Position numbers and translations under genes: made by a program
Notes under the pieces: model-generated
The model's input: the letters and a program-made list of their open reading frames with translations, nothing else
Told to the model about the DNA's origin: nothing
Database searches by the model: none
Shown here: piece by piece, positions 21,371 to 29,668 of the stretch
Numbering within the stretch: position 1 is the stretch's first letter
Layout of the letters: each line of letters begins with the position of its first letter
Assembly: GCF_900187645.1 (NCBI RefSeq)
Contig: NZ_FYEE01000010.1
Coordinates: forward strand, 62,001 to 126,000
From: Pseudomonas sp. Irchel 3E20
Lineage (GTDB): Bacteria; Pseudomonadota; Gammaproteobacteria; Pseudomonadales; Pseudomonadaceae
Direction: 5' to 3'
DNA: 64,000 nt

Positions 21371-22540
21371 ATGAATCCTGATATTCCTCTTCAACTTCTG
21401 GGCGGCATCACGGCACGGGAATTCCTGCGCGACTACTGGCAGAAGAAGCCCCTGCTGATCCGCCAAGCCATCCCCGATTTCGAAAGCCCGATCGACGCCG
21501 ACGAACTGGCCGGCCTGGCCCTGGAAGAAGAGGTCGAATCGCGCCTCATCATCGAGAATGGCGAACGCCCCTGGGAATTGCGCCGCGGCCCTTTCGCCGA
21601 AGACGAATTCAGCAAACTGCCGGAGCGCGACTGGACCCTGCTGGTGCAAGCAGTCGACCAATTCGTACCGGAAGTCAGTGAACTGCTGGAACACTTCCGC
21701 TTCCTGCCGAGCTGGCGCGTGGACGACGTGATGATTAGCTTCGCCGCGCCGGGCGGCAGCGTCGGCCCGCATTTCGACAACTACGACGTGTTCCTGCTGC
21801 AAGGCCACGGCAAGCGCAACTGGAAAATTGGCCAGATGTGCACCTCAGAAAGCCCGATGCTGCAACACGCCGATCTGCGCATCCTGGCCGAATTTGAAGA
21901 AACCGACGAATGGGTCCTGGAACCAGGCGACATGCTCTACTTGCCGCCGCGCCTGGCTCATTGCGGCGTGGCCGTGGATGACTGCATGACCTACTCCGTG
22001 GGTTTCCGCGCGCCAAGCGCCGCCGAAGTGCTGACCCATTTCACCGACTTCCTCAGCCAATTCCTGCCTGACGAAGATCGCTACACCGACGCCGACGCGC
22101 AACCGGTCAGCGACCCGCACCAGATCCAGCACGACGCCCTCGACCGCCTCAAGGGCCTGCTGGCCGAGCACATGAGCGACGAACGCTTGCTGCTGACCTG
22201 GTTCGGCCAGTTCATGACCGAGCCACGCTACCCGGAACTGGTGGCTGGCCCCGAGGATCTGGAGGAGGAAGAGGTGCTCAGCGCCCTGGAACAAGGCGCC
22301 ATCCTGATACGCAATCCAAGCGCACGCCTGGCCTGGTCGGAAGTCGACGACGATCTGCTACTGTTCGCCAGCGGTCAGAGCCGTTACCTGCCAGGTAAAT
22401 TGCGCGAACTGTTGAAAATGATCTGCGCCGCCGATGCCCTGCACGCCGACAACCTCGGCCCATGGCTGAGCGACGAAGATAGCCGCGGCCTGCTGTGTGA
22501 ACTGGTCAAGCAAGGAAGCCTGGGGTTTGCCGATGAATAA
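21371..22540 (+). CDS. roxA: Ribosomal oxygenase RoxA (JmjC-type 50S L16 arginine hydroxylase)
   Basis: An iron/2-oxoglutarate-dependent cupin of 389 residues, homologous to E. coli YcfD/RoxA, which hydroxylates an arginine of ribosomal protein L16. The iron site is visible as HFDNYDVFLLQGHGKRNW (HxD) and LPPRLAHCGVA (distal His). The C-terminal half is the helical dimerisation plus winged-helix region typical of the ROX group. I start at the ATG giving MNPDIPLQLLGGITAREFL. The last 8 bases overlap the next gene, pointing to one transcript. Confidence 0.92.
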   Translation: MNPDIPLQLLGGITAREFLRDYWQKKPLLIRQAIPDFESPIDADELAGLALEEEVESRLIIENGERPWELRRGPFAEDEFSKLPERDWTLLVQAVDQFVPEVSELLEHFRFLPSWRVDDVMISFAAPGGSVGPHFDNYDVFLLQGHGKRNWKIGQMCTSESPMLQHADLRILAEFEETDEWVLEPGDMLYLPPRLAHCGVAVDDCMTYSVGFRAPSAAEVLTHFTDFLSQFLPDEDRYTDADAQPVSDPHQIQHDALDRLKGLLAEHMSDERLLLTWFGQFMTEPRYPELVAGPEDLEEEEVLSALEQGAILIRNPSARLAWSEVDDDLLLFASGQSRYLPGKLRELLKMICAADALHADNLGPWLSDEDSRGLLCELVKQGSLGFADE

Positions 22541-22955
22541 GATTCACGTACGTGTCGCAGACTGGCAAAAGGACAACGCTGAGATCCGGCGCATTCGTGA
22601 AGCGGTGTTCATCGCCGAGCAATCCGTCCCACCAGAACTGGAATGGGACGCTGATGACAGTGGCGCGGTGCATTTCCTGGCCTACGAGGGCGACTTCCCC
22701 ATCGGCACCGCCCGCTTGCTGCCCAGCGGCGAGATTGGCCGTGTATCGGTGCTCAAGGACTGGCGCGGGCTGAAGGTGGGCGATGCCCTGATGGAAGCGG
22801 TAATCGGCGAAGCCGAGAAACGCGGGCAGACCAAGCAGACCCTCAGCGCACAGGTGCACGCTGCGCCGTTTTATGAGCGCCTGGGCTTCAACATCGTCAG
22901 CGAAGAATTCCTAGAAGTAGGCATTCCTCACGTCGATATGGTGCGCGAAGCCTGA
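22533..22955 (+). CDS. GNAT family N-acetyltransferase
   Basis: A 140-residue GNAT enzyme. Acetyl-CoA-binding motif A appears as GRVSVLKDWRGLKVGDALME (residues about 69-88), and the C-terminal HAAPFYERLGFNIVSEEF is the usual GNAT strand-helix end. The N-terminal IREAVFIAEQSVPPELEWD resembles the ElaA/YjcF subgroup. It overlaps roxA by 8 bases. The acceptor substrate is unknown. Confidence 0.9.
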   Translation: MNKIHVRVADWQKDNAEIRRIREAVFIAEQSVPPELEWDADDSGAVHFLAYEGDFPIGTARLLPSGEIGRVSVLKDWRGLKVGDALMEAVIGEAEKRGQTKQTLSAQVHAAPFYERLGFNIVSEEFLEVGIPHVDMVREA

Positions 22956-22988
22956 CCCGCCACGCGATAGCCTTCCCACGCCCGCCCA

Positions 22989-23024
22989 AAAACACCCTGC
23001 TATCCACCGATGCCAGGGTGTTTT
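22989..23024 (+). terminator. Terminator of the roxA-GNAT unit
   Basis: AAAACACCCTG/CAGGGTGTTTT is an 11-bp perfect stem with a 14-base loop, ending in TTTT. It lies about 33 bases after the GNAT stop. Confidence 0.75.
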
Positions 23025-23102
23025 GCGCTCTACGATTCAACTTGCCCCCTCGCAGGCCGACAAACTGGCAGAATCAGCCTTTGAATCGCAGAGATAACGG
23101 AC

Positions 23103-23837
23103 ATGTCCCTACGCACCCTATTCACCGCCGCGCTCCTGGCCGCTAGCTTTTCGGTAATGGCCGCCACCGAAGTCCTGCCATTGAACAATCGCACCAGCGC
23201 CGACCTGCTACCGGTGGCGCAGAACTTCCTTGGCAAGGAGGGCACCGTCAGCGCCTACGGCAATCAACTGATCGTCAATGCCGAGCCAGAAAAAATCCAA
23301 GGCCTGCGCACCCTGCTCGAGCAGTTGGACACACCGGCCAAGCGCCTGCTGATTACCGTCGACACCAGCGAAAACAGCCAACAGACCAGCACCAGCCAGA
23401 CCCGCATCATCACCCGCAGCACCGCCAGCCGTGACGGCGGCGTGCAGCAAATCCAGGCCAGCGAAGGCGTCCCGGCCTTGATCCAGACTGGCCAAAGCGT
23501 GCCGCTGACCAGCACCCAGACCGATGCCTATGGCCGCCTGCAAAGCCAGACCGAGTACCGCAACGTCACCCAGGGCTTCTACGTCACTGCCAGTGTCAGC
23601 GGCGACACCGTGCACCTGGCCATCAGCACCAACCGCGACCGTATGAGCCAGGAGCGCCCGGATGTAGTGAACGTGCAGAGCACCGACACAACCGTCAGTG
23701 GGCGCCTGGGCGAATGGATCACCCTGGCCGGAATCAACCGCCAGACTCAAGCCGATATTCAAGGCCAGACCCGCAACTACGGGACCCAAGGCCGGGATGA
23801 CATGAGCCTGCGGGTTAAAGTCGAGACTTTGGACTAG
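23103..23837 (+). CDS. Secretin N-terminal-domain-like periplasmic protein (type II/III secretion family)
   Basis: A 244-residue secreted protein with a signal peptide (cleavage likely after SVMA, residue ~20). Residues ~22-80 (VLPLNNRTSADLLPVAQNFL ... IQGLRTLLEQLD) look like a NolW/secretin N-domain, and the C-terminal half (VTASVSGDTVHLAI ... GRLGEWITLAGI) resembles the start of the secretin beta-barrel domain, but the full pore-forming barrel is absent at this length. No secretion genes adjoin it, so it is an orphan. Function unknown; widely annotated in pseudomonads as a hypothetical or secretin-like protein. Confidence 0.75.
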   Translation: MSLRTLFTAALLAASFSVMAATEVLPLNNRTSADLLPVAQNFLGKEGTVSAYGNQLIVNAEPEKIQGLRTLLEQLDTPAKRLLITVDTSENSQQTSTSQTRIITRSTASRDGGVQQIQASEGVPALIQTGQSVPLTSTQTDAYGRLQSQTEYRNVTQGFYVTASVSGDTVHLAISTNRDRMSQERPDVVNVQSTDTTVSGRLGEWITLAGINRQTQADIQGQTRNYGTQGRDDMSLRVKVETLD

Positions 23838-24314
23838 AACATCGAAAACTGACTGATTAGTCGTATTAGACCAAAGATGTAGTGCCGCAAAAAAAGCACT
23901 ACAAAATGTTTGACGAGGCAAAAAACCAAAGGCATGATGGCCTCGCTCCCGCTAATCAGAGGCCCTGGCAAGGGCCTTCGGATCGATGCTCACACCTTAC
24001 CGACCTGAGCCGATTCGTGTCTGTACCGCCCACAAGGTGTGTTTGACGAGGTTGCGACTGGAACGAAGTTGTCCCGAGGGACGGAAGCGTAACTAGGTAA
24101 CCCGGCATCACACTGACAAACGTATAAAGGCCCACGACGCCCGAATGCGCTCGCCAGAACGCCTTTACCTGCTCACTTCCTCCTCGAGCCCATCGTTCAT
24201 CCCGTCGCCTTCCCCGCCAGACCCGACTTGACTACCTAAGCTTCTGGTCAGCGAGCAGCATGAATTTTCCACCCAAGAACGACTTTCAACAAAGACGCGA
24301 CGAGGTTTATCTCC
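23838..24314 (+). other. Long structured leader / possible small RNA upstream of aceA
   Basis: No gene of credible length lies in these 477 bases, but there is much structure. GTAGTGC/GCACTAC (23879-23902) is a 7-bp hairpin. TTGACG (23910-23915) and CATGAT (23933-23938) with a 17-base spacer form a good promoter candidate. GGCCC/GGGCC (23961-23976) and CACACCTT/AAGGTGTG (23991-24041) are further inverted repeats. The 11-mer GTTTGACGAGG occurs twice (about 23908 and 24041). The transcript could be the aceA 5' leader or a separate small RNA. Confidence 0.45.
23910..23938 (+). promoter_or_regulatory. Candidate sigma-70 promoter for the aceA leader
   Basis: TTGACG (5/6 to TTGACA) and CATGAT (4/6 to TATAAT) are separated by exactly 17 bases. 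A start near 23945 would give a leader of about 370 bases before aceA. Confidence 0.45.
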
Positions 24315-25640
24315 ATGGCACTGACACGCGAACAGCAAATTGCAGCCCTCGAAAAAGATTGGGCTGAAAACCCACGCTGGAAAGGCGTGACACGCGCTTA
24401 CTCCGCTGCTGACGTCGTGCGTCTGCGTGGCTCGGTTCAGCCTGAGCACACCCTGGCACGCATGGGCGCCGAAAAGCTGTGGAACCTGGTTACCCAGGGC
24501 GCCAAGCCTTCCTTCCGCCCTGAGAAAGATTTCGTCAACTGCATGGGCGCCCTGACTGGTGGCCAGGCTGTGCAACAAGTCAAGGCCGGCATCCAGGCGA
24601 TCTACCTGTCGGGCTGGCAAGTAGCCGCAGACAACAACTCCGCCGAGTCGATGTACCCGGACCAATCGCTGTACCCGGTTGACTCGGTTCCAACCGTGGT
24701 CAAGCGCATCAACAACTCGTTCCGTCGCGCCGACCAGATCCAGTGGAAAGCCGGCAAGAACCCAGGCGACGCTGGCTACATCGACTACTTCGCGCCGATC
24801 GTTGCCGACGCTGAAGCCGGTTTCGGCGGCGTTTTGAACGCTTACGAGCTGATGAAGAGCATGATCGAAGCAGGCGCCGCTGGCGTTCACTTCGAAGACC
24901 AACTGGCCTCCGTGAAAAAATGCGGCCACATGGGCGGCAAGGTACTGGTTCCAACCCAGGAAGCCGTGCAGAAGCTGACCGCTGCCCGCCTGGCGGCCGA
25001 CGTTGCCGGCACCCCGACTATCATCCTGGCACGTACCGACGCGAACGCGGCTGACCTGCTGACTTCCGACTGCGACCCGTACGACCAGCCATTCGTGACT
25101 GGCGAACGCACCCAGGAAGGCTTCTACAAAGTACGCGCCGGTCTCGACCAGGCGATCGCTCGCGGCCTGGCCTACGCGCCTTACGCTGACCTGATCTGGT
25201 GCGAAACCGCCAAGCCAGACCTGGAAGAGGCTCGTCGCTTCGCCGAAGCGATCAAAAAGGAATACCCAGACCAACTGCTGTCGTACAACTGCTCGCCTTC
25301 CTTCAACTGGAAGAAAAACCTGGACGACGCGACCATCGCCAAATTCCAGCGCGAACTGTCCGCCATGGGCTACAAGCACCAGTTCATCACCCTGGCCGGC
25401 ATTCACAATATGTGGCACAGCATGTTCAACCTGGCGCACGACTACGCCCGCAACGACATGACCGCCTACGTGAAGCTGCAAGAGCAGGAATTCGCTGACG
25501 CCGCCAAGGGTTACACCTTCGTGGCTCACCAGCAGGAAGTGGGCACTGGCTACTTCGACGACATGACCACCGTGATCCAGGGTGGCACCTCTTCGGTTAC
25601 CGCACTGACCGGCTCCACCGAAGAAGAACAGTTCCACTGA
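24315..25640 (+). CDS. aceA: Isocitrate lyase
   Basis: First glyoxylate-shunt enzyme, splitting isocitrate into succinate and glyoxylate. The 441-residue length is that of the short class I lyases. The catalytic signature KKCGHMGGKV contains the active-site cysteine; YIDYFAPIVADAEAGFGG and FEDQ supply metal-binding residues; SYNCSPSFNWKKNLDD is the conserved substrate segment. GAGG lies 9 bases before the ATG. It competes with the two isocitrate dehydrogenases encoded 7-11 kb upstream for the same substrate. Confidence 0.97.
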   Translation: MALTREQQIAALEKDWAENPRWKGVTRAYSAADVVRLRGSVQPEHTLARMGAEKLWNLVTQGAKPSFRPEKDFVNCMGALTGGQAVQQVKAGIQAIYLSGWQVAADNNSAESMYPDQSLYPVDSVPTVVKRINNSFRRADQIQWKAGKNPGDAGYIDYFAPIVADAEAGFGGVLNAYELMKSMIEAGAAGVHFEDQLASVKKCGHMGGKVLVPTQEAVQKLTAARLAADVAGTPTIILARTDANAADLLTSDCDPYDQPFVTGERTQEGFYKVRAGLDQAIARGLAYAPYADLIWCETAKPDLEEARRFAEAIKKEYPDQLLSYNCSPSFNWKKNLDDATIAKFQRELSAMGYKHQFITLAGIHNMWHSMFNLAHDYARNDMTAYVKLQEQEFADAAKGYTFVAHQQEVGTGYFDDMTTVIQGGTSSVTALTGSTEEEQFH

Positions 25641-25708
25641 TTGGTTTCACCTGAGCAAACGTCCAGGGCATAACGTATAGAAAGCTAACTGCCCTGCTGC
25701 ATCTCTGA

Positions 25709-25736
25709 CGCCCCGACTGGTTCGGGGCGTTTTTTT
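25709..25736 (+). terminator. Rho-independent terminator of aceA
   Basis: CGCCCCGA/TCGGGGCG forms an 8-bp stem with a 5-base loop, followed by TTTTTTT. It lies about 70 bases after the aceA stop. Confidence 0.9.
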
Positions 25737-25858
25737 GCCTACAGATTGGTCCAAGCGACCATGCAGGAACGCTGACCTGGCAAGCAATACGCAAAAATCG
25801 CCATCCAGAATTGATCCAACGCAGTATTTGCCAGCGCAAAACAGGCTAAAACGAGCGT

Positions 25859-25881
25859 GCCCGCAACTTGCTGTTGCGGGC
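25859..25881. repeat. 9-bp hairpin in the aceA-nuoA interval
   Basis: GCCCGCAAC-ttgct-GTTGCGGGC is a perfect inverted repeat lacking a T-tract on either side. It may be a protein site or an RNA hairpin. Confidence 0.4.
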
Positions 25882-25939
25882 ATATAAAGACAACTTCCCG
25901 GCTACTTCCCCGATTAACAGTTTAAAAACCATCACAAAT

Positions 25940-25958
25940 AGTATTGATTATCATTTAG
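25940..25958 (-). promoter_or_regulatory. Fur-box-like sequence upstream of nuo operon
   Basis: Read on the minus strand, CTAAATGATAATCAATACT matches 13 of 19 positions of the classic Fur consensus, with the core ATGATAATCA identical. It lies about 250 bases upstream of nuoA. Whether Fur binds, and which transcript it would control, cannot be told from sequence alone. Confidence 0.35.
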
Positions 25959-26210
25959 CGGCAAATCCATTCATTACAACCTCTACAAAACATAATTAAC
26001 GAAATCCGTTGTAATGCCCGCCACACATGGCTTTGCGGACCTCTGAGGTGAGCTATGTCCTTATTCCAATGAATAATTTCGCTATAGGAATTTTACTTGC
26101 TCGGTGTTTAGCCATAAAATCACCGCGATTGATTGCGCTGCGACATATCGTCACTGCTTTATTTCTTTATCAAGCTCAGAGACCTTTGCTCTCTGTTAAG
26201 GATTACCAGC

Positions 26211-26624
26211 ATGCCCGAAGCGACAGGACTCATGGCCCACAACTGGGGCTTTGCCATTTTCCTTCTTGGGGTTATCGGCCTCTGTGCCTTCATGCTCGGC
26301 GTATCCAGCCTCCTGGGGTCAAAAGCCTGGGGTCGCAGCAAAAACGAACCGTTCGAGTCCGGCATGCTACCTACAGGTGGCGCCCGCTTGCGGCTCTCAG
26401 CCAAATTCTATCTGGTCGCGATGTTGTTCGTGATCTTCGATATCGAAGCCCTCTTTCTCTTTGCCTGGTCTGTGTCCGTCCGCGAAAGCGGCTGGACCGG
26501 ATTCGTCGAAGCCCTCGTTTTCATAGCAATTCTGTTGGCAGGCCTTGTCTACCTATTCCGAGTGGGCGCCCTTGACTGGGCTCCGGAAGCTCGTCGTAAG
26601 CGGCAAGCGAAGCTGAAACAATGA
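26211..26624 (+). CDS. nuoA: NADH-quinone oxidoreductase subunit A
   Basis: A 137-residue membrane subunit of complex I (NDH-1) with three predicted helices. The loop KNEPFESGMLPTGGARLRLS and the following FYLVAMLFVIFDIEALFLF are diagnostic for NuoA/ND3. The ATG at 26211 (MPEATGLMAHNWGFA) has AAGGA eight bases upstream. It opens the nuoA-N operon, in which every following gene is on the plus strand. Confidence 0.97.
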   Translation: MPEATGLMAHNWGFAIFLLGVIGLCAFMLGVSSLLGSKAWGRSKNEPFESGMLPTGGARLRLSAKFYLVAMLFVIFDIEALFLFAWSVSVRESGWTGFVEALVFIAILLAGLVYLFRVGALDWAPEARRKRQAKLKQ

Positions 26625-26634
26625 GGCTTTGGCG

Positions 26635-27309
26635 ATGCAATACAATCTCACCAGGATCGACCCGGATGCTCCTAACGAGCAGTACCCGATCGGCGAACGG
26701 GAAACCGTTTCCGATCCGTTAGAAGATCAAGTCCACAAAAACATCTTCATGGGCAAGCTCGAGGACGTGCTCAACGGCACCGTCAACTGGGGCCGCAAGA
26801 ACTCCCTGTGGCCGTATAACTTCGGCCTCTCGTGCTGCTACGTGGAAATGACCACCGCCTTCACGGCACCCCACGATATCGCACGCTTTGGCGCCGAAGT
26901 GATCCGGGCGTCACCGCGCCAGGCTGACTTCATGGTCATTGCCGGCACCTGCTTCATCAAGATGGCGCCGATCATTCAGCGTCTCTACGAGCAAATGCTC
27001 GAACCGAAGTGGGTTATCTCCATGGGTTCGTGCGCCAACTCCGGCGGCATGTACGACATCTACTCCGTGGTTCAAGGAGTGGACAAGTTCCTGCCCGTGG
27101 ACGTCTACGTGCCTGGCTGCCCGCCTCGCCCAGAAGCGTTCCTGCAAGGTTTGATGCTGTTGCAGGAGTCGATCGGACAGGAGCGTCGCCCACTTTCCTG
27201 GGTGGTCGGGGATCAAGGCGTATACCGCGCCGAGATGCCGTCCCAGAAGGAACAGCGCCGCGAACAGCGTATTCAGGTGACCAACCTGCGCAGCCCAGAC
27301 GAAGTCTGA
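26635..27309 (+). CDS. nuoB: NADH-quinone oxidoreductase subunit B
   Basis: A 224-residue peripheral-arm subunit that carries the last cluster, N2, which hands electrons to quinone. The cysteine ligands are visible in NFGLSCCYVEMT, in VIAGTCF and in VPGCPPRPE. An in-frame TTG lies two codons upstream of the ATG, but GAGG eight bases before the ATG supports the MQYNLTRIDPDAP start. It begins 10 bases after nuoA. Confidence 0.97.
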   Translation: MQYNLTRIDPDAPNEQYPIGERETVSDPLEDQVHKNIFMGKLEDVLNGTVNWGRKNSLWPYNFGLSCCYVEMTTAFTAPHDIARFGAEVIRASPRQADFMVIAGTCFIKMAPIIQRLYEQMLEPKWVISMGSCANSGGMYDIYSVVQGVDKFLPVDVYVPGCPPRPEAFLQGLMLLQESIGQERRPLSWVVGDQGVYRAEMPSQKEQRREQRIQVTNLRSPDEV

Positions 27310-27383
27310 TCCAGCTCTAGCTTCTCTAATAGAAACGAGAACCTGGCTTCATTCTTTACGTTGACCCAAAGCGATAAAAAACC

Positions 27384-29168
27384 ATGACTACAGGCAGTGC
27401 TCTGTACATCCCGCCTTATAAGGCAGACGACCAGGATGTGGTCGTCGAACTCAATAACCGTTTTGGCCCCGAGGCGTTCACCGCCCAGGCGACCCGCACC
27501 GGCATGCCGGTGCTGTGGGTTGCCCGCGCCAAACTCGTCGAAGTCCTGACCTTCCTGCGCAACCTGCCCAAGCCGTACGTCATGCTCTATGACCTGCATG
27601 GCGTGGACGAGCGCCTGCGCACCAAGCGTCAAGGGCTGCCCAGCGGCGCCGACTTCACCGTGTTCTATCACCTGCTGTCGATCGAACGTAACAGCGACGT
27701 GATGATTAAAGTCGCCTTGTCCGAGGGTGACCTCAGCCTGCCGACCATCACCAGCATCTGGCCGAACGCCAACTGGTACGAGCGGGAAGTGTGGGACATG
27801 TACGGCATCGATTTCGCCGGCCACCCGCACCTGACGCGCATCATGATGCCGCCGACCTGGGAAGGTCACCCGCTGCGCAAGGACTTCCCGGCGCGGGCCA
27901 CCGAATTCGACCCCTACAGCCTGAACCTGGCCAAGCTGCAGCTTGAAGAAGAAGCCGCACGCTTCAAGCCCGAAGACTGGGGCATGAAACGCTCCGGCGC
28001 TAACGAGGACTACATGTTCCTCAACCTGGGCCCCAACCACCCTTCGGCCCACGGTGCCTTCCGCATCATCCTGCAGCTGGACGGCGAAGAAATCGTCGAT
28101 TGCGTCCCGGACATCGGCTACCACCACCGTGGCGCCGAAAAAATGGCCGAACGCCAGTCCTGGCACAGTTTCATCCCGTACACCGACCGTATCGACTACC
28201 TCGGCGGCGTGATGAACAACCTGCCGTACGTACTCTCGGTAGAAAAACTGGCCGGTATCAAGGTGCCGGAGAAGGTCGACACCATCCGCATCATGATGGC
28301 CGAGTTCTTCCGCATCACCAGCCACCTGCTGTTCCTGGGCACCTATATCCAGGACGTGGGCGCGATGACGCCGGTGTTCTTCACCTTTACCGACCGGCAG
28401 AAAGCCTACACCGTGATCGAAGCCATCACCGGTTTCCGCCTGCACCCGGCCTGGTACCGCATCGGTGGCGTCGCCCACGACCTGCCGCGCGGCTGGGAGA
28501 AACTGGTCAAGGACTTCATCGAATGGATGCCCAAGCGCCTGGACGAGTACCAGAAAGCCGCGCTGGACAACAGCATCCTGCGAGGCCGCACCATCGGTGT
28601 CGCCGCCTACAACACCAAAGAGGCCCTGGAGTGGGGCGTCACTGGTGCGGGGCTGCGCTCCACCGGTTGCGATTTCGACCTGCGCAAGGCACGCCCATAC
28701 TCCGGCTACGAGAACTTCGAGTTCGAAGTGCCGCTGGCAGCCAATGGCGACGCCTATGACCGTTGCATCGTGCGCGTCGAAGAAATGCGCCAGAGCCTCA
28801 AGATCATCGAGCAGTGCATGCGCAACATGCCGGCCGGCGCGTACAAGGCGGATCACCCGCTGACCACGCCGCCGCCCAAAGAGCGCACCCTGCAGCACAT
28901 CGAGACCCTTATCACGCACTTCCTGCAGGTTTCGTGGGGCCCGGTCATGCCGGCCAACGAGTCCTTCCAGATGATCGAAGCGACCAAGGGCATCAACAGT
29001 TATTACCTGACGAGCGATGGCGGCACCATGAGCTACCGCACCCGGATTCGCACCCCAAGCTTCCCGCACCTGCAGCAGATCCCTTCGGTGATTAAAGGCA
29101 GCATGGTCGCGGACTTGATCGCGTACCTGGGTAGTATCGATTTCGTTATGGCCGACGTGGACCGCTAA
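27384..29168 (+). CDS. nuoC: NADH-quinone oxidoreductase subunit C/D (fused)
   Basis: A 594-residue fusion of the 30-kDa (NuoC) and 49-kDa (NuoD) subunits, as in other gammaproteobacteria (also named nuoCD). The NuoC part covers roughly residues 1-185 and includes SIWPNANWYEREVWDMYGI and HPLRKDFP; the NuoD part starts near FLNLGPNHPSAHGAFRI and contains DIGYHHRGAEKMAERQSW and the C-terminal SIDFVMADVDR. The tyrosine and histidine of the quinone site lie in this latter half. Confidence 0.97.
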   Translation: MTTGSALYIPPYKADDQDVVVELNNRFGPEAFTAQATRTGMPVLWVARAKLVEVLTFLRNLPKPYVMLYDLHGVDERLRTKRQGLPSGADFTVFYHLLSIERNSDVMIKVALSEGDLSLPTITSIWPNANWYEREVWDMYGIDFAGHPHLTRIMMPPTWEGHPLRKDFPARATEFDPYSLNLAKLQLEEEAARFKPEDWGMKRSGANEDYMFLNLGPNHPSAHGAFRIILQLDGEEIVDCVPDIGYHHRGAEKMAERQSWHSFIPYTDRIDYLGGVMNNLPYVLSVEKLAGIKVPEKVDTIRIMMAEFFRITSHLLFLGTYIQDVGAMTPVFFTFTDRQKAYTVIEAITGFRLHPAWYRIGGVAHDLPRGWEKLVKDFIEWMPKRLDEYQKAALDNSILRGRTIGVAAYNTKEALEWGVTGAGLRSTGCDFDLRKARPYSGYENFEFEVPLAANGDAYDRCIVRVEEMRQSLKIIEQCMRNMPAGAYKADHPLTTPPPKERTLQHIETLITHFLQVSWGPVMPANESFQMIEATKGINSYYLTSDGGTMSYRTRIRTPSFPHLQQIPSVIKGSMVADLIAYLGSIDFVMADVDR

Positions 29169-29170
29169 GC

Positions 29171-29668
29171 ATGAACAGCACGCTTATCCAGACAGACCGT
29201 TTCGCCTTGAGCGAAACCGAGCGCTCGGCCATCGAGCACGAGCTGCATCACTACGAAGACCCGCGCGCGGCGTCAATCGAAGCGCTGAAAATCGTCCAGA
29301 AGGAACGTGGCTGGGTGCCTGACGGCGCGCTCTACGCCATCGGCGAGATCCTTGGCATCCCCGCCAGTGACGTCGAAGGCGTGGCCACCTTCTATAGCCA
29401 GATCTTCCGCCAACCGGTGGGCCGCCACATCATTCGCGTCTGCGACAGCATGGTCTGCTACATCGGCGGCCATGAGTCCGTGGTCAGCGAAATCCAGAAC
29501 ACTCTCGGGATTGGCCTGGGCCAGACCACCGCCGACGGTCGTTTCACCCTGCTGCCTGTCTGCTGCCTCGGCAACTGCGACAAGGCACCGGCGTTGATGA
29601 TTGACGACGACACTTTCGGTGATGTCCAGCCTACTGGCGTCGCCAAACTGTTGGAGGGCTACGTATGA
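29171..29668 (+). CDS. nuoE: NADH-quinone oxidoreductase subunit E
   Basis: A 165-residue thioredoxin-fold subunit carrying the off-path binuclear cluster N1a. Its four ligand cysteines are in IIRVCDSMVCYIGG (note that the family's usual CxxxxC spacing, here C-D-S-M-V-C) and LLPVCCLGNCDKAP. It begins 2 bases after nuoCD and its stop overlaps nuoF by 4 bases. Confidence 0.96.
   Translation: MNSTLIQTDRFALSETERSAIEHELHHYEDPRAASIEALKIVQKERGWVPDGALYAIGEILGIPASDVEGVATFYSQIFRQPVGRHIIRVCDSMVCYIGGHESVVSEIQNTLGIGLGQTTADGRFTLLPVCCLGNCDKAPALMIDDDTFGDVQPTGVAKLLEGYV

Larger units (their letters stand above)
25641..26210. other. Intergenic region between aceA and nuoA
   Basis: A 570-base stretch, AT-richer than its surroundings. 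It contains the aceA terminator (25709-25736), a 9-bp hairpin GCCCGCAAC/GTTGCGGGC (25859-25881) without a U-tract, and a Fur-box-like sequence (25940-25958). A plus-strand frame opens at 26027 and runs into nuoA out of frame; it has no ribosome-binding site or recognisable domain and is not called. The nuo promoter should lie in the last 250 bases but no strong hexamer pair was seen. Confidence 0.55.

Noticed and set aside
24043..24071. A second TTGACG promoter in the aceA leader.
   Set aside because: At 17 bases downstream the hexamer is AAGTTG, a poor -10, so only the duplicated 11-mer is noted.
26027..26575. A 182-codon plus-strand frame before and overlapping nuoA.
   Set aside because: It overlaps nuoA in another frame and lacks a ribosome-binding site.
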